A stretch of 64,000 nucleotides of DNA, from contig CAIYPG010000118.1 of assembly GCA_903928055.1 (NCBI GenBank), positions 1-64,000 on the forward strand, given 5' to 3'. Numbering within the stretch: position 1 is the stretch's first letter; the number at the start of each line of letters is the position of its first letter. Shown here one piece after another: positions 28,245-37,080 of the stretch. The notes beneath the pieces are model-generated. The model was given only the letters and a program-made list of their open reading frames with translations. It was not told the origin of the DNA and made no database searches. Position numbers and translations under genes: made by a program. The DNA comes from an uncultured beta proteobacterium. Its GTDB lineage: Bacteria > Pseudomonadota > Gammaproteobacteria > Burkholderiales > SG8-39.

Positions 28245-28769
28245 ATGGCACTCGAGAACATCACCCTTAGGCTGGCACAGGCTTCCGATGCGCGGCGCAT
28301 TGCATTCATGTCGCGCGACCTGATCGAGGCCGGCCTGGGCTGGAGCTGGAACCCGGAGCGGGTCATGCAGGCACTGCGACAGCGCGACACGCTGACGCTG
28401 GTGGCCTGCGACCGGGATCGCGGCGGCGAACCCATCGTCGCATTCGCCATCATGCAGTTCGGCGACGAGCACGCCCACCTTGCGCTGCTGGCGGTGCAAC
28501 CGAGAAGCCGCCGCCAGGGACTGGGCCGGCGCATGCTGGAATGGCTGGTCGAATCCGCCTGCACCGCCGGCATTGCCGCCATCCACCTGGAATTGCGCGC
28601 CTCCAACCAGGCGGCACGGCGCTTCTACCATGCCCTCGGATTCAATGAGACGGCCTATATTCCCGGCTACTACCGCGGACGGGAAATGGCCTTGCGCATG
28701 CTGCGCGAACTGCGCAGGCCCGGCATCGCCGATGTGCATTGGCAATTGCCGGCTCCGCCGGCAGACTAA
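28245..28769 (+). CDS. GNAT-family N-acetyltransferase
   Basis: 174 residues. GNAT fold: ITLRLAQASDARRIAFMSRDL at the start, the acetyl-CoA binding loop LLAVQPRSRRQGLGRRMLEWL (R-R-x-G-x-G type), and LELRASNQAARRFYHALGFNE, the N-x-x-A-x-x-x-Y-x-x-x-G-F signature typical of RimI-like enzymes. The acceptor could be a small amine or a protein N-terminus and cannot be told. It is convergent with the duplicated membrane protein gene. Confidence 0.88.
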   Translation: MALENITLRLAQASDARRIAFMSRDLIEAGLGWSWNPERVMQALRQRDTLTLVACDRDRGGEPIVAFAIMQFGDEHAHLALLAVQPRSRRQGLGRRMLEWLVESACTAGIAAIHLELRASNQAARRFYHALGFNETAYIPGYYRGREMALRMLRELRRPGIADVHWQLPAPPAD

Positions 28770-28815
28770 AACTGCGGCTGGCTCCACTGGCTGAATAATC
28801 AGCCGGCTTGGCAGA

Positions 28816-29379
28816 TCAGCGCCGGCTGCCTTTCAGCATCGCGGCGAGCACCGCGTCGGACACATCTGCCTTGGTCTTGCGGAACAGCAGCCACAGGATG
28901 GCGCCGTTGGCGAGCACGAACATCACTTCCAGGTAGAGCAGTTGGGTGACGATGGTGCGCGCGCCATGTTCTCCGAAAATGAAATAAAAGCCGTCAAAAC
29001 TCGGCAGAGCGGCGCGCGTCACGGCATAGAAGTTCTCCATCGGCGGAAACAGCAGCACCAGCAGCAGGTTGATGCCCACACCGATCAGCACGATGCGCTG
29101 CCAGTCCACCGATTTCTTCCCACTGCCTTCCGCTTCGGAGCGGCCCTTGAGCAGCAGCCAGGCAATCGCGGCATTCAGCAGGATCACCAGGAACTCCAGC
29201 TGCAGGAAAGTCGAATTCACCTGCAGATTGGAGCCCTGCTGGGAAAACATGAAATGAAAGCCATCGAAGGTCGGCACATTGTTGCGCGTGGCGGAGATGT
29301 AGTCATAGGGCGGAAACAGCCATACCAGCGCCAGATTCACCGCCGCAGCAATCAGCGTGATCCATTGATATTTGTTCAT
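28816..29379 (-). CDS. Internally duplicated four-helix membrane protein, uncharacterised
   Basis: 187 residues made of two tandem ~85-residue repeats. Repeat 1 has NLALVWLFPPYDYISATR and FDGFHFMFSQQGSN, followed by a second helix ending AIAWLLLKGR. Repeat 2 has NLLLVLLFPPMENFYAVTR and FDGFYFIFGEHGAR, and a helix ending AILWLLFRKTK. Each unit is helix - FPP loop - FDGFxFxF - helix. This predicts four membrane helices with two equivalent extracytoplasmic loops. I do not recognise a named family. It is monocistronic on the minus strand. Confidence 0.65.
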   Translation of the reverse strand: MNKYQWITLIAAAVNLALVWLFPPYDYISATRNNVPTFDGFHFMFSQQGSNLQVNSTFLQLEFLVILLNAAIAWLLLKGRSEAEGSGKKSVDWQRIVLIGVGINLLLVLLFPPMENFYAVTRAALPSFDGFYFIFGEHGARTIVTQLLYLEVMFVLANGAILWLLFRKTKADVSDAVLAAMLKGSRR

Positions 29380-29447
29380 TTTTTGTCGTTTTCCCTGTCT
29401 TTGGGCGGCGCTCTTGATCGGCTTGGCCCAGCAGACGCTATTTAATC

Positions 29448-30566
29448 CTATCGCCGCTGAAAGAGATAGAGCAGCCCCTCCACGCCCTGGCGGATGAAAA
29501 CCGCCTCCCTCGCGAGCAACCCGAAACCACCGTGCGCCCCGAGGCGTTCCACATAGGCGGGCGATTGTGCATAGCGGCCCGACGACAGCAGGCGATAGCC
29601 GTCCCCCTCACAGCTCTCCACGGAAAATGCAAAGCCCCCGCCCGGACGCAGGCAGCGCTGCACCTCCCGGAATATGGCTTCGAGCTCGCCCAGATAAATG
29701 AAAACATCCGCCGCGATCACGCAATCCGCAGTGCCGGTGCCGGCCGCCGCCAGCCACGCGGTGATGTCAGCCTGATGCAAGGCGGCATATCGACCCTTGC
29801 GACGCGCCGCCTCGAGCATCCGGCCCGACAGGTCCACGCCGACCAGGGAACGCGCCGTGGAACCCAGCGCATCACCCACGAGGCCGGTGCCGCAGCCAAG
29901 GTCCAGCACATCCATCGCCGCTCCTGCGCAATCCGCGGAATGCCGGTGCAGCAACTCCACCAGTTGCGCGGGAACGCGATAGCCGAGATCGTCCTGCAGA
30001 TGGCGATCGAAATCGCCGGCAAAGGCATCGAAGGTCTCGCGCACGTAGGCCTCCGGAGCCCGTGCGCTCGCAGTGTCCGATGGGGTAGTGGTAGCCGCAT
30101 CGCGCAAATGACCGAACAGACCGGCATCGCCGCCCTGCGCCAGCGCTGCGTCATACACGTCGCGGGCTTCGGCATGCCGTCCGGCGGACTGCAGCAGGCG
30201 GCCGAGATTCACATGGGGCTGCGTCAATGCGGGCCGCGCGCGCAGCGCCTGCCGGTACCAGTCCTCGGCCTCGCCCGATGATCCGCGCATCTGGCAGACC
30301 GCGCCCAGGTTGTTCATGGCCTCGGCGTGCCGAGGGGAAAGTCGCAGCACTTCACGGTAATGCGCCATCGCGGCATCCCAGTGGCCCTGTTCCTTGCAGG
30401 CATTGCCGAGCTTGTAGCGTGCCTCCACATGCGCCGGCGACACCGCCAGCACCTGCTCGAACAGCGGGACCGCGGCGGCCAGATCGTTCTGATCGTAGGC
30501 CGCGAGCGCGTGCCGGTAGAGCACATCGACCGTGTCCGAGCTCGGGTCTGAGGCCGGGTCGCTCAT
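29448..30566 (-). CDS. TPR-repeat class I SAM methyltransferase
   Basis: 372 residues from ATG 30566. About four TPR units (~10-150) are seen, such as YKLGNACKEQGHWDAAMAHY, AMNNLGAVCQMRGSSGEAED and PHVNLGRLLQSAGRHAEARD. A methyltransferase domain follows with the start signature YVRETFDAFAGDFDRHLQ, SAM motif I VLDLGCGTGLVGDAL and VGVDLSGRMLEAA. The arrangement matches a family of TPR-fused small-molecule or protein methyltransferases; the substrate is unknown. It is divergent from the rlmL-like gene (starts 62 bp apart). Confidence 0.87.
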   Translation of the reverse strand: MSDPASDPSSDTVDVLYRHALAAYDQNDLAAAVPLFEQVLAVSPAHVEARYKLGNACKEQGHWDAAMAHYREVLRLSPRHAEAMNNLGAVCQMRGSSGEAEDWYRQALRARPALTQPHVNLGRLLQSAGRHAEARDVYDAALAQGGDAGLFGHLRDAATTTPSDTASARAPEAYVRETFDAFAGDFDRHLQDDLGYRVPAQLVELLHRHSADCAGAAMDVLDLGCGTGLVGDALGSTARSLVGVDLSGRMLEAARRKGRYAALHQADITAWLAAAGTGTADCVIAADVFIYLGELEAIFREVQRCLRPGGGFAFSVESCEGDGYRLLSSGRYAQSPAYVERLGAHGGFGLLAREAVFIRQGVEGLLYLFQRR

Positions 30567-30628
30567 GGTAGTCTCGGGCCCTCGATGAATACGCCACTGC
30601 ACATTGCAGCGATGATCCGGCAATCGCC

Positions 30629-31813
30629 ATGAACCCGCAACCCACGCTTTCCTTTTTTGCCCCCTGTCCGCGCGGCGTCGAGGCCCTTCTCGTTGAAGAG
30701 CTGAAGCGCATCGGCGGCGGCAATATCGCCAATGTCACGATGGCCCCTGGCGGCGCAGCCTTCACCGGCGACATGGAAACCTGCTGGCGCGCGAACCTCG
30801 AATCGCGGCTGGCCTCGCGCATCCTGATGCGCCTTGCCCATGTGCCCTACAAGACCGAACGCGAAATCTATGCGGCAACCTTTGCCATCGACTGGCCGTC
30901 GCTGTTCGCGGTCACGCAGTCCATCCGCGTCGATGTGAATGCGATCCGCTGCCCGCTGAGAAGCCTGGACTTCGTCACGCTGCGCATCAAGGATGCCGTG
31001 TGCGACCTGTTTCGCACCAAACTGGACAAGCGGCCCGACGTGGACACGCGCGAACCCGATGTGCGCATCCACGGCTTTCTTGACGCCACGCATTTCACGC
31101 TCTACCTCGACACCTCCGGGGAGCCGCTGTACAAGCGCGGCTGGCGCAGCGACGTCGGCGAGGCACCGCTGAAGGAAAACCTCGCCGCCGCCATGATCCT
31201 GCTCTCCGGCTGGGACGGCAGGGAACCGTTCTACGATCCGATGTGCGGCAGCGGCACGCTGCTGATCGAGGCCGCGCTGATTGCGCTCGGCATACCGCCG
31301 GGCTTTGCGCGCCAATTCGGTTTCGAGAAACTCGCCGGCCATGATGCGGCCGGCTGGGCTGGCGTGCGGCAATCGGTGCTCGATCACGCGCAGGCACCGC
31401 ATCCGCTGGACATCTACGGCAGCGACCTGTCCCCCCGCGAAGTGGAGCGTACACGCGAGAACCTGGAAGCCGCCGGCCTGCTGGGTGCAGTGGTGGTCGC
31501 GCCGGGCGACATCCTCGAGGTGCCTTCGCCTGCCGCATCCGGCGTCATGGTGACGAATCCGCCCTACGGCGTGCGCCTCGGCGATACCTCCGAACTCGCG
31601 GAGTTCTATCCGAAACTGGGCAACGCGCTGAAGGCGCGATTTGCGGGCTGGCGCTGCTACTTCCTGTCAGCCGATCCGGACTTCGTAAAACTGATCCGCC
31701 TGTCGGCCTCGAAGCGCACGCCGCTGTTCAACGGCCCGCTGGAATGCCGGCTGTACGAATACAAGATGCAGGAAGGCAGCGCGCGCAAGCGGCCGCCGCA
31801 ACCTCAGGTCTAA
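30629..31813 (+). CDS. rlmL: THUMP-domain 23S rRNA guanine-N2 methyltransferase, RlmL-like
   Basis: 394 residues. It has an N-terminal ferredoxin-like/THUMP region (LSFFAPCPRGVEALLVEELK, then a THUMP domain ~60-160) and a class I methyltransferase with DPMCGSGTLLIEAALIALG and the catalytic NPPYGVRLGD. It corresponds to the N-terminal (RlmL) half of E. coli RlmKL; the RlmK half is absent, as is usual in betaproteobacteria. Predicted role: m2G modification of 23S rRNA. The 3' end abuts a tandem repeat array. Confidence 0.88.
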   Translation: MNPQPTLSFFAPCPRGVEALLVEELKRIGGGNIANVTMAPGGAAFTGDMETCWRANLESRLASRILMRLAHVPYKTEREIYAATFAIDWPSLFAVTQSIRVDVNAIRCPLRSLDFVTLRIKDAVCDLFRTKLDKRPDVDTREPDVRIHGFLDATHFTLYLDTSGEPLYKRGWRSDVGEAPLKENLAAAMILLSGWDGREPFYDPMCGSGTLLIEAALIALGIPPGFARQFGFEKLAGHDAAGWAGVRQSVLDHAQAPHPLDIYGSDLSPREVERTRENLEAAGLLGAVVVAPGDILEVPSPAASGVMVTNPPYGVRLGDTSELAEFYPKLGNALKARFAGWRCYFLSADPDFVKLIRLSASKRTPLFNGPLECRLYEYKMQEGSARKRPPQPQV

Positions 31814-31815
31814 AT

Positions 31816-31950
31816 ACTGTCATCCCCGCGCAGACGGCCTGCGCAATCTCCGGCCCAGGCACTGTCATTCCCGCGAAGGCGGCCTGCGCAACTTCCGGTC
31901 TACGTACCGTCATTCCCGCGAAGGCGGCCTGCGCAACTTCCAGTCTACGT
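31816..31950. repeat. Tandem array of three 45-bp units
   Basis: Three contiguous 45-bp units at 31816-31860, 31861-31905 and 31906-31950. Each starts with a (A)C(T/C)GTCATTCCCGCG-type arm followed by GCGGCCTGCGCAA and a short tail. Units 2 and 3 differ at very few positions and unit 1 is more diverged. The array leads directly into an intact palindromic repeat element starting at 31951. No unique spacers lie between units. Confidence 0.9.
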
Positions 31951-31953
31951 ACC

Positions 31954-32078
31954 GTCATTCCCGCGAAGGCGGGAATCCAGGGTCTTTTGAATGAACGTCA
32001 CTGGATTCCCGCCTTCGCGGGAATGACGGCATGACGACTCAGGTTTTGCGTTCTTTCCCACTTGTGCGGGGATGACGG
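31954..32078. repeat. Dispersed palindromic repeat, copy 2, plus decayed extra arm
   Basis: Perfect 27-bp inverted arms, 31954-31980 and 32001-32027, flank a 20-bp spacer, the same geometry as copy 1. A further degenerate right-arm-like stretch ends at 32078 (gtgcggggatgacgg). Between rlmL and the thioesterase gene (31814-32104) I see nothing but these repeats. Confidence 0.88.
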
Positions 32079-32104
32079 CATAAATGAGTTGGTAAACCCG
32101 GAAC

Positions 32105-32539
32105 TCATCCCCTCCCCGGCGTCTCCAGTATCGCCATCGTGCAGCGTGAAATGCAGCTCAGCCTGCCCTCGGCATTCGTGATGCGGATGTCCCACACCTG
32201 CGTGGTCTTGCCGATGTGGATCGGCCGGCCGACGCCTGTCACGAAACCATCCTTCGCCGGCGCCAGGTGATTGGCGTTGATTTCCAGGCCGACGCCGCGA
32301 TACTTCGTGCGATCGATGCTGCGCCCCGCGCCCACCGAGGCGATGGTTTCGGCGAGCACCACGTTTGCACCGCCATGCAGGATGCCGAAGGGCTGCCGGG
32401 TACGGTCGTCCACCGGCATGGTGGCGATGAGGTAATCGTCGCCGATTTCCGTGAACTCCATGCCCAGCGCCGTGCCGATGCCCATTTTCGTACGCTCATT
32501 GAGTTCCTCGAGCGTGAAGGGTTTGAACCAGATCGCCAT
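32105..32539 (-). CDS. PaaI-type hotdog-fold thioesterase
   Basis: 144 residues from ATG 32539 (AIWFKPFTLEELNE); longer upstream starts overlap the cupin gene and add non-conserved residues. The hotdog-fold signature QPFGILHGGANVVLAETIAS contains the HGG element typical of PaaI/YdiI-family acyl-CoA thioesterases, with the catalytic Glu in the following helix. Likely hydrolyses an acyl- or aryl-CoA. It is 33 bp downstream of the cupin gene on the same strand. Confidence 0.88.
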   Translation of the reverse strand: MAIWFKPFTLEELNERTKMGIGTALGMEFTEIGDDYLIATMPVDDRTRQPFGILHGGANVVLAETIASVGAGRSIDRTKYRGVGLEINANHLAPAKDGFVTGVGRPIHIGKTTQVWDIRITNAEGRLSCISRCTMAILETPGRG

Positions 32540-32572
32540 TGCCATTCCTGTCGGTTGAATTGCCATCAGCAC

Positions 32573-33070
32573 TCAGTAGGGCGTGCCGTCCTTGTGCGTG
32601 AACTGCCACTTGCCGTCGGCACCGAACACGGCGCAGAGGTCGTCATCAGGATAGGTGCCCGCATCACCCGCGGATCGATCGCCGACCTCCAGATAGACCA
32701 CATCCTGCCCGGTGCGATTGACCAGATGGTGCGCGTCACCCGTGCCGGACTTGAACCCGCTGCACATGCCCGGCGAGAGCAGTGTTTCGCCGGCGTCGGT
32801 AATCAGCGTCGGCGTGCCCTCGAGGATGTAGATGAATTCGTCCTGGCGCGAATGTGCATGGCGCAGGGCCGAGATGGCACCCGGTGGCAGGCGCGTCAGG
32901 TTGACGCCGAAATTCGCCAGGCCGAACAGGTCACCGAGCGGCCGCTTCTGCCGGCCGGCCATGCGCGAAAAAAAAGGCTCCGGGTAATTCGACGGCTTGG
33001 TGCGCAGCGGCGCATCAGCCGCAACAATGGCCGCAGCGATGGCAGCCCCAGGTTTGTTTTCAGCAGTCAT
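32573..33070 (-). CDS. Cupin-domain protein
   Basis: 165 residues. A single cupin barrel follows a ~45-residue lead. Motif 1 is LRHAHSRQDEFIYILEGTPTL (metal ligands H, H, E) and motif 2 is PGMCSGFKSGTGDAHHLVNRT (H). The surrounding residues YPEPFFSRMAGRQKRPLGDL are typical of a stand-alone cupin family found in many proteobacteria. Possible sugar-isomerase or dioxygenase role; not determinable. It is upstream of the thioesterase. Confidence 0.85.
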   Translation of the reverse strand: MTAENKPGAAIAAAIVAADAPLRTKPSNYPEPFFSRMAGRQKRPLGDLFGLANFGVNLTRLPPGAISALRHAHSRQDEFIYILEGTPTLITDAGETLLSPGMCSGFKSGTGDAHHLVNRTGQDVVYLEVGDRSAGDAGTYPDDDLCAVFGADGKWQFTHKDGTPY

Positions 33071-33103
33071 GGTTTCCTCATCGTCAGTCAGGATAACAAG
33101 CAG

Positions 33104-33883
<780 letters not shown>

Positions 33884-33905
33884 GTCAGTCCGAAGTTACT
33901 GAAGG

Positions 33906-34103
33906 TTACTTCTTTGCGTCCTTGGCGACGTCCTGGATCTTCTCGCCGGCCTTCTCGATCTGCTGGCCGGTCTTCTCCACCACCTGATCAACGACCTTGC
34001 CGGCCCGCTCCGCCGGACCTTCCTTCTTTTGGCAACCGGCCAGCGCGCCCAGCAGGGCCGCCGCCAGAGCCATCATCACCGCATGTCTGGATGGATTATT
34101 CAT
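33906..34103 (-). CDS. Small entericidin-like lipoprotein
   Basis: 65 residues. The N-terminal lipoprotein signal has lipobox LAGC (Cys ~24). The rest is a short, highly charged amphipathic helix rich in Lys/Glu/Val (VDQVVEKTGQQIEKAGEKI). No enzymatic domain. Size and composition resemble entericidin- or YtxH-like envelope proteins. It lies 3 bp downstream of the His-rich cupin gene. Confidence 0.7.
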   Translation of the reverse strand: MNNPSRHAVMMALAAALLGALAGCQKKEGPAERAGKVVDQVVEKTGQQIEKAGEKIQDVAKDAKK

Positions 34104-34106
34104 GGG

Positions 34107-34643
34107 TCACGCGCAGGGTTCATTGCCGGAACCGGCCTTCTTCGGATCCGGATGGATGTTGTCCACCCAGCTCACTTCCTCGGGCTTCTCGACCATGGGG
34201 ATGTCGAGGTTCACGACCACCGGCTCCTGGCCGCTGCGCACCAGCACGCAGGACAGCGGCTCGTTGTCGTTGGCATTGATCTCCTGGTGCGGCACATAGG
34301 GCGGCACGTAGATGAAATCGCCGGGACCGGCCTCTGCGGTGAACTCGAGCTGGTCGCCCCAGCGCATGCGCGCCTTGCCGCTGACGATGTAGATCACGCT
34401 CTCCACCGGACCGTGGTGGTGGGCGCCGGTCTTGGCCTTGGGATGGATGACCACCGTGCCGGCCCAGAGCTTTTCCGCGCCCATCTTGGCGTTCGTGATC
34501 GCCGCTGCGCGATTCATGCCGGGCGTCTGCGCCGTGTTGATGTCCAGTTCGTTGGCATGCACGACACGCACGCCGTGATGTTTCCAGGCCGGTTCGTCGT
34601 GATTGTGATCGTGGTGATCGTGGTCGTGTCCGTTGCTCATCAA
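34107..34643 (-). CDS. Cupin protein with His-rich N-terminus
   Basis: 178 residues. It starts with a His/Asp cluster (GHDHDHHDHNHDEP), a likely metal-binding or storage tail. A cupin barrel follows with motif 1 HHHGPVESVIYIVSGKARM and motif 2 PGDFIYVPPYVPHQEIN. It is predicted to be a cytoplasmic metal-dependent cupin; the substrate is unknown. It precedes the small lipoprotein gene by 3 bp and TerC beyond that, which hints at a metal-related operon. The 5' region holds a near-perfect palindrome (34787-34810). Confidence 0.8.
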   Translation of the reverse strand: MMSNGHDHDHHDHNHDEPAWKHHGVRVVHANELDINTAQTPGMNRAAAITNAKMGAEKLWAGTVVIHPKAKTGAHHHGPVESVIYIVSGKARMRWGDQLEFTAEAGPGDFIYVPPYVPHQEINANDNEPLSCVLVRSGQEPVVVNLDIPMVEKPEEVSWVDNIHPDPKKAGSGNEPCA

Positions 34644-34786
34644 GCCCCCGTCGAATCAAAGGTTCACGCCACATTGGCGCATCGAATGACATTGTAACCG
34701 TGACGGCGCCGTTCACACGGCAAGGCACCGGGGCCGGGGATTTATTATTATCAATTCTGGTAAATCAGTCTTTATTTCATGGGATT

Positions 34787-34810
34787 TTACAAAACAATTG
34801 TTATTTGTAA
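34787..34810. promoter_or_regulatory. AT-rich palindrome upstream of the cupin-lipoprotein-TerC run
   Basis: A 24-bp inverted repeat has 7-bp arms TTACAAA and TTTGTAA around a CAATTG centre, inside a strongly AT-rich island (34740-34812) in an otherwise GC-rich genome. It is 144 bp upstream of the cupin start. The form suits a dimeric repressor operator or promoter. The rest of 34644-34941 holds no gene I can support. Confidence 0.4.
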
Positions 34811-34941
34811 TATGGCGCGGGCTCGATTCCGGATATTCGTCGAAGGTGCCTGTCCACCCGCCGCCGCAAGGCAGTCGGGCGCCATTGGAGTCAGGCAGCA
34901 TTTCCAGACCGCCTCCGTTGCCGCCCTGCCTCAAATGCCGC

Positions 34942-35898
34942 TCACTCCGGTTTGATGTTCTTGTCCCGGATCACCTTGCCCCAGCGCACGGTCTCGTCCT
35001 TGAGTTGAGCCAGCGCCTCCTCGGGCGTGCTGCCCACGAGGTCCACGCCCTGGGCGGCAAAGCTGCTGACGACGTCGGGCATGCGCAGGATCTTGACGAC
35101 GCCGGTGTTGAGCTGCGCGACGATGGGCTTGGGCGTTGCCGCAGTCACGGCGATGTTCCACCATCCCGAGGCCTCGTATCCTGCACAGCAGGATTCGGCA
35201 ACGGTCGGCAGGTCGGGGGCCGCGCCCGTGCGCTTTCTGCTCGATACGGCGAGCGCCCGCAGCTTGCCGCTCTTGAGATGCCCTCCCACCGCCGTAATGG
35301 TCGCAAGGGTCAGGGTGATCTGGCCGCCCAGCACATCGACGATGGCCGGTGCGGCGCCCTTGTACGGAACGTGTGTGAGTTCGATGCCCGCCATGGCATT
35401 CAGCAGCTCCGTGGCGAGATGAGAACCCCCGCCCGTGCCGGATGAACCATAGTTCAACTGTCCGGGCTTCGACTTGGCCAATGCAATGAATTCCTTCATG
35501 GTCTTGGCCGGCAGCGCCGGGTTCACCACCAGCACAAAAGGCGCGGCCCCCACCAGCGTGACATGCGTCAGGTCGGTCTGCGCGTCGTAGGGCAGCTTCT
35601 CGAACAGCGCAGGGTTGATGGCGTGCGCAACCGATACCAGCAGGAGCGTGTACCCGTCCGGCGCCCCGCGCACCACCAGTTCGGTGCCGACGATGGTGCC
35701 GCCGCCGGGACGGTTGTCGGTGATCAGTGTCTGGCCGAACACCTCCGGGAATTTCTGGCTGATGGCGCGGGCCACGTAATCATTGATCGCCCCCGGCGCA
35801 AACGGCACGATGATGCGCACCGGCTTGGACGGATAGGACTGGGCCAGGACAGAACCGCTCAACAGCATCGACAACAGGAACAGGCATGCTCTAAACAT
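34942..35898 (-). CDS. Tripartite tricarboxylate transporter substrate-binding protein (Bug/TctC family)
   Basis: 318 residues with a cleavable signal peptide (LFLLSMLLSGSVLAQ). Bug-family features are YPSKPVRIIVPFAPGAINDY, NRPGGGTIVGTELV, NYGSSGTGGGSHLATELL and HVPYKGAAPAIVDVLGGQI. It is a periplasmic solute receptor, usually for carboxylates. No TctA/TctB membrane genes are nearby, so it is an orphan receptor, as is common in betaproteobacteria. Confidence 0.92.
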   Translation of the reverse strand: MFRACLFLLSMLLSGSVLAQSYPSKPVRIIVPFAPGAINDYVARAISQKFPEVFGQTLITDNRPGGGTIVGTELVVRGAPDGYTLLLVSVAHAINPALFEKLPYDAQTDLTHVTLVGAAPFVLVVNPALPAKTMKEFIALAKSKPGQLNYGSSGTGGGSHLATELLNAMAGIELTHVPYKGAAPAIVDVLGGQITLTLATITAVGGHLKSGKLRALAVSSRKRTGAAPDLPTVAESCCAGYEASGWWNIAVTAATPKPIVAQLNTGVVKILRMPDVVSSFAAQGVDLVGSTPEEALAQLKDETVRWGKVIRDKNIKPE

Positions 35899-35928
35899 GA
35901 TCCCTCCTTTTTATGATTGAAGTAATTC

Positions 35929-36867
35929 CTAATGCGCCAGCGCTTCGCGCAACACACTGCCATCGATGAGTTTCGCCAGGGTTGCGCGATCACGAGGCGC
36001 GCGTTTCTGTATTCCCGCCAGCCACGGCTCCTGCCGGACAAAAATATCCAGCGTATCCGCTGCCAGAGTGCCCGGGTAGTTGAAGCGCGGCCATGCGCCG
36101 CTGACGGTGTCGATGTCGAGCTGTGCCGTCTCTGCGACGAGCTTCCAGCCGGATTGCGGATCGTCTTTCAGGCGTTTGGCGGCGGTGACCAATGCGCGGA
36201 CGAAAGCGACGATGCGCGGACGCATCACCGGATCGTCGAGGTTGGCCTGCGTGGTGGAAAGATTGAATTTCTCGGTATACACCGCGGGATCGTAAAGCTC
36301 GATGGCGTTGGCGCCCAGCGCGACTTTCGCGCGCTCTGCTTGCGGCTCCCACAGCGCGACGGCATCGATCTCGCCCTTGCGCAAGGCATCGGGCACCAGG
36401 GTGAGCGGCCTGTCGGTATGCGCCTCGAACGGCACGCTCGTAACGTCCGCGGACGTCAGGCCTGCGGAACGCAGCATGCAGTCGAGAAAATACGCGGCCG
36501 AAGAATTGAGCTGGGTGGCGATGCGCTTGCCGCGAAGGTCGGCGAGCGTTGCGATGCCCGCCGGGCGGCGCGCGATGATGCGGTAGGGACATTCGGCGAC
36601 GGTGAAGATGACGCGCAGATCGGGGCCGGCCGCGGAGCCGAGCAGCGTCTGCGTTTCGGAATTCGTCGCGATGTCGGCCCGGCCGACGGAGGTGAGGCTG
36701 GCCAGAGCGCTCGCCTTGCCCCACAGCGCCATTACGCTGCCGTGCTCGACCAGCGCCTTGCCGGCGTAGATGTCCTTGGCGGCGACCAGCACCGGAGCCA
36801 TTTCCAGCAGCGAAGTATTGCCAAAGACGCGCAGCGTGTCGGCGGGATCTTCGTTCGAGGGCTTCAT
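35929..36867 (-). CDS. ABC-type substrate-binding protein (NMT1/SsuA-like), orphan
   Basis: 312 residues from ATG 36867. The frame is open to a GTG at 37032, but the extra 55 residues are not signal-like. The NMT1/SsuA-type periplasmic binding fold shows VGRADIATNSETQTLLG, ECPYRIIARRPAGIATLADLRGKRIATQ, RKGEIDAVALWEPQ and a C-terminal DIFVRQEPWL. Lack of a recognisable signal peptide in either version is odd for a periplasmic receptor. It is 30 bp upstream of the Bug gene on the same strand; no ABC permease or ATPase is in the vicinity. Confidence 0.75.
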   Translation of the reverse strand: MKPSNEDPADTLRVFGNTSLLEMAPVLVAAKDIYAGKALVEHGSVMALWGKASALASLTSVGRADIATNSETQTLLGSAAGPDLRVIFTVAECPYRIIARRPAGIATLADLRGKRIATQLNSSAAYFLDCMLRSAGLTSADVTSVPFEAHTDRPLTLVPDALRKGEIDAVALWEPQAERAKVALGANAIELYDPAVYTEKFNLSTTQANLDDPVMRPRIVAFVRALVTAAKRLKDDPQSGWKLVAETAQLDIDTVSGAWPRFNYPGTLAADTLDIFVRQEPWLAGIQKRAPRDRATLAKLIDGSVLREALAH

Positions 36868-37080
36868 GCGGACACCATGATGGTCGAAGGCGGCAACTTT
36901 ACACGCTTCGGCCGGTTCGGGTTGGGCAGCCGGCCCGCGTGCCTTCAAGCTGACGGCCGCCGTGACAACCGACTCTGCATCCGATGCACCGCTCGTCGAT
37001 AAGGGAATGCAATTTAACGTGCAAGCCCACACGACACCGACAGCGTGCCGCGTTGGAGGAAGTCGCGGTGGGGCGGGAGG

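Noticed and set aside
28789-28804. Terminator hairpin between the GNAT and duplicated membrane protein genes
   Set aside because: GGCTGA-ATAA-TCAGCC is a short 6-bp stem with no T-tract on either strand.
31744-32034. Plus-strand ORF with repeated TVIPAKAACATS-like segments
   Set aside because: It is just translation of the 45-bp tandem repeats and the palindrome; no start signal and no support as a protein.
31816-32078. Possible CRISPR array
   Set aside because: The 45-bp units are contiguous with no unique spacers, and the repeat family occurs singly in other gaps; no cas genes are present.
34713-34934. 73-residue minus-strand ORF in the gap before the cupin gene
   Set aside because: No homology that I recognise, low-complexity composition and no ribosome binding site.
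35932-37002. 356-residue plus-strand ORF
   Set aside because: Antisense to the substrate-binding protein gene; no recognisable domain and Arg/Gly/His-rich shadow composition.
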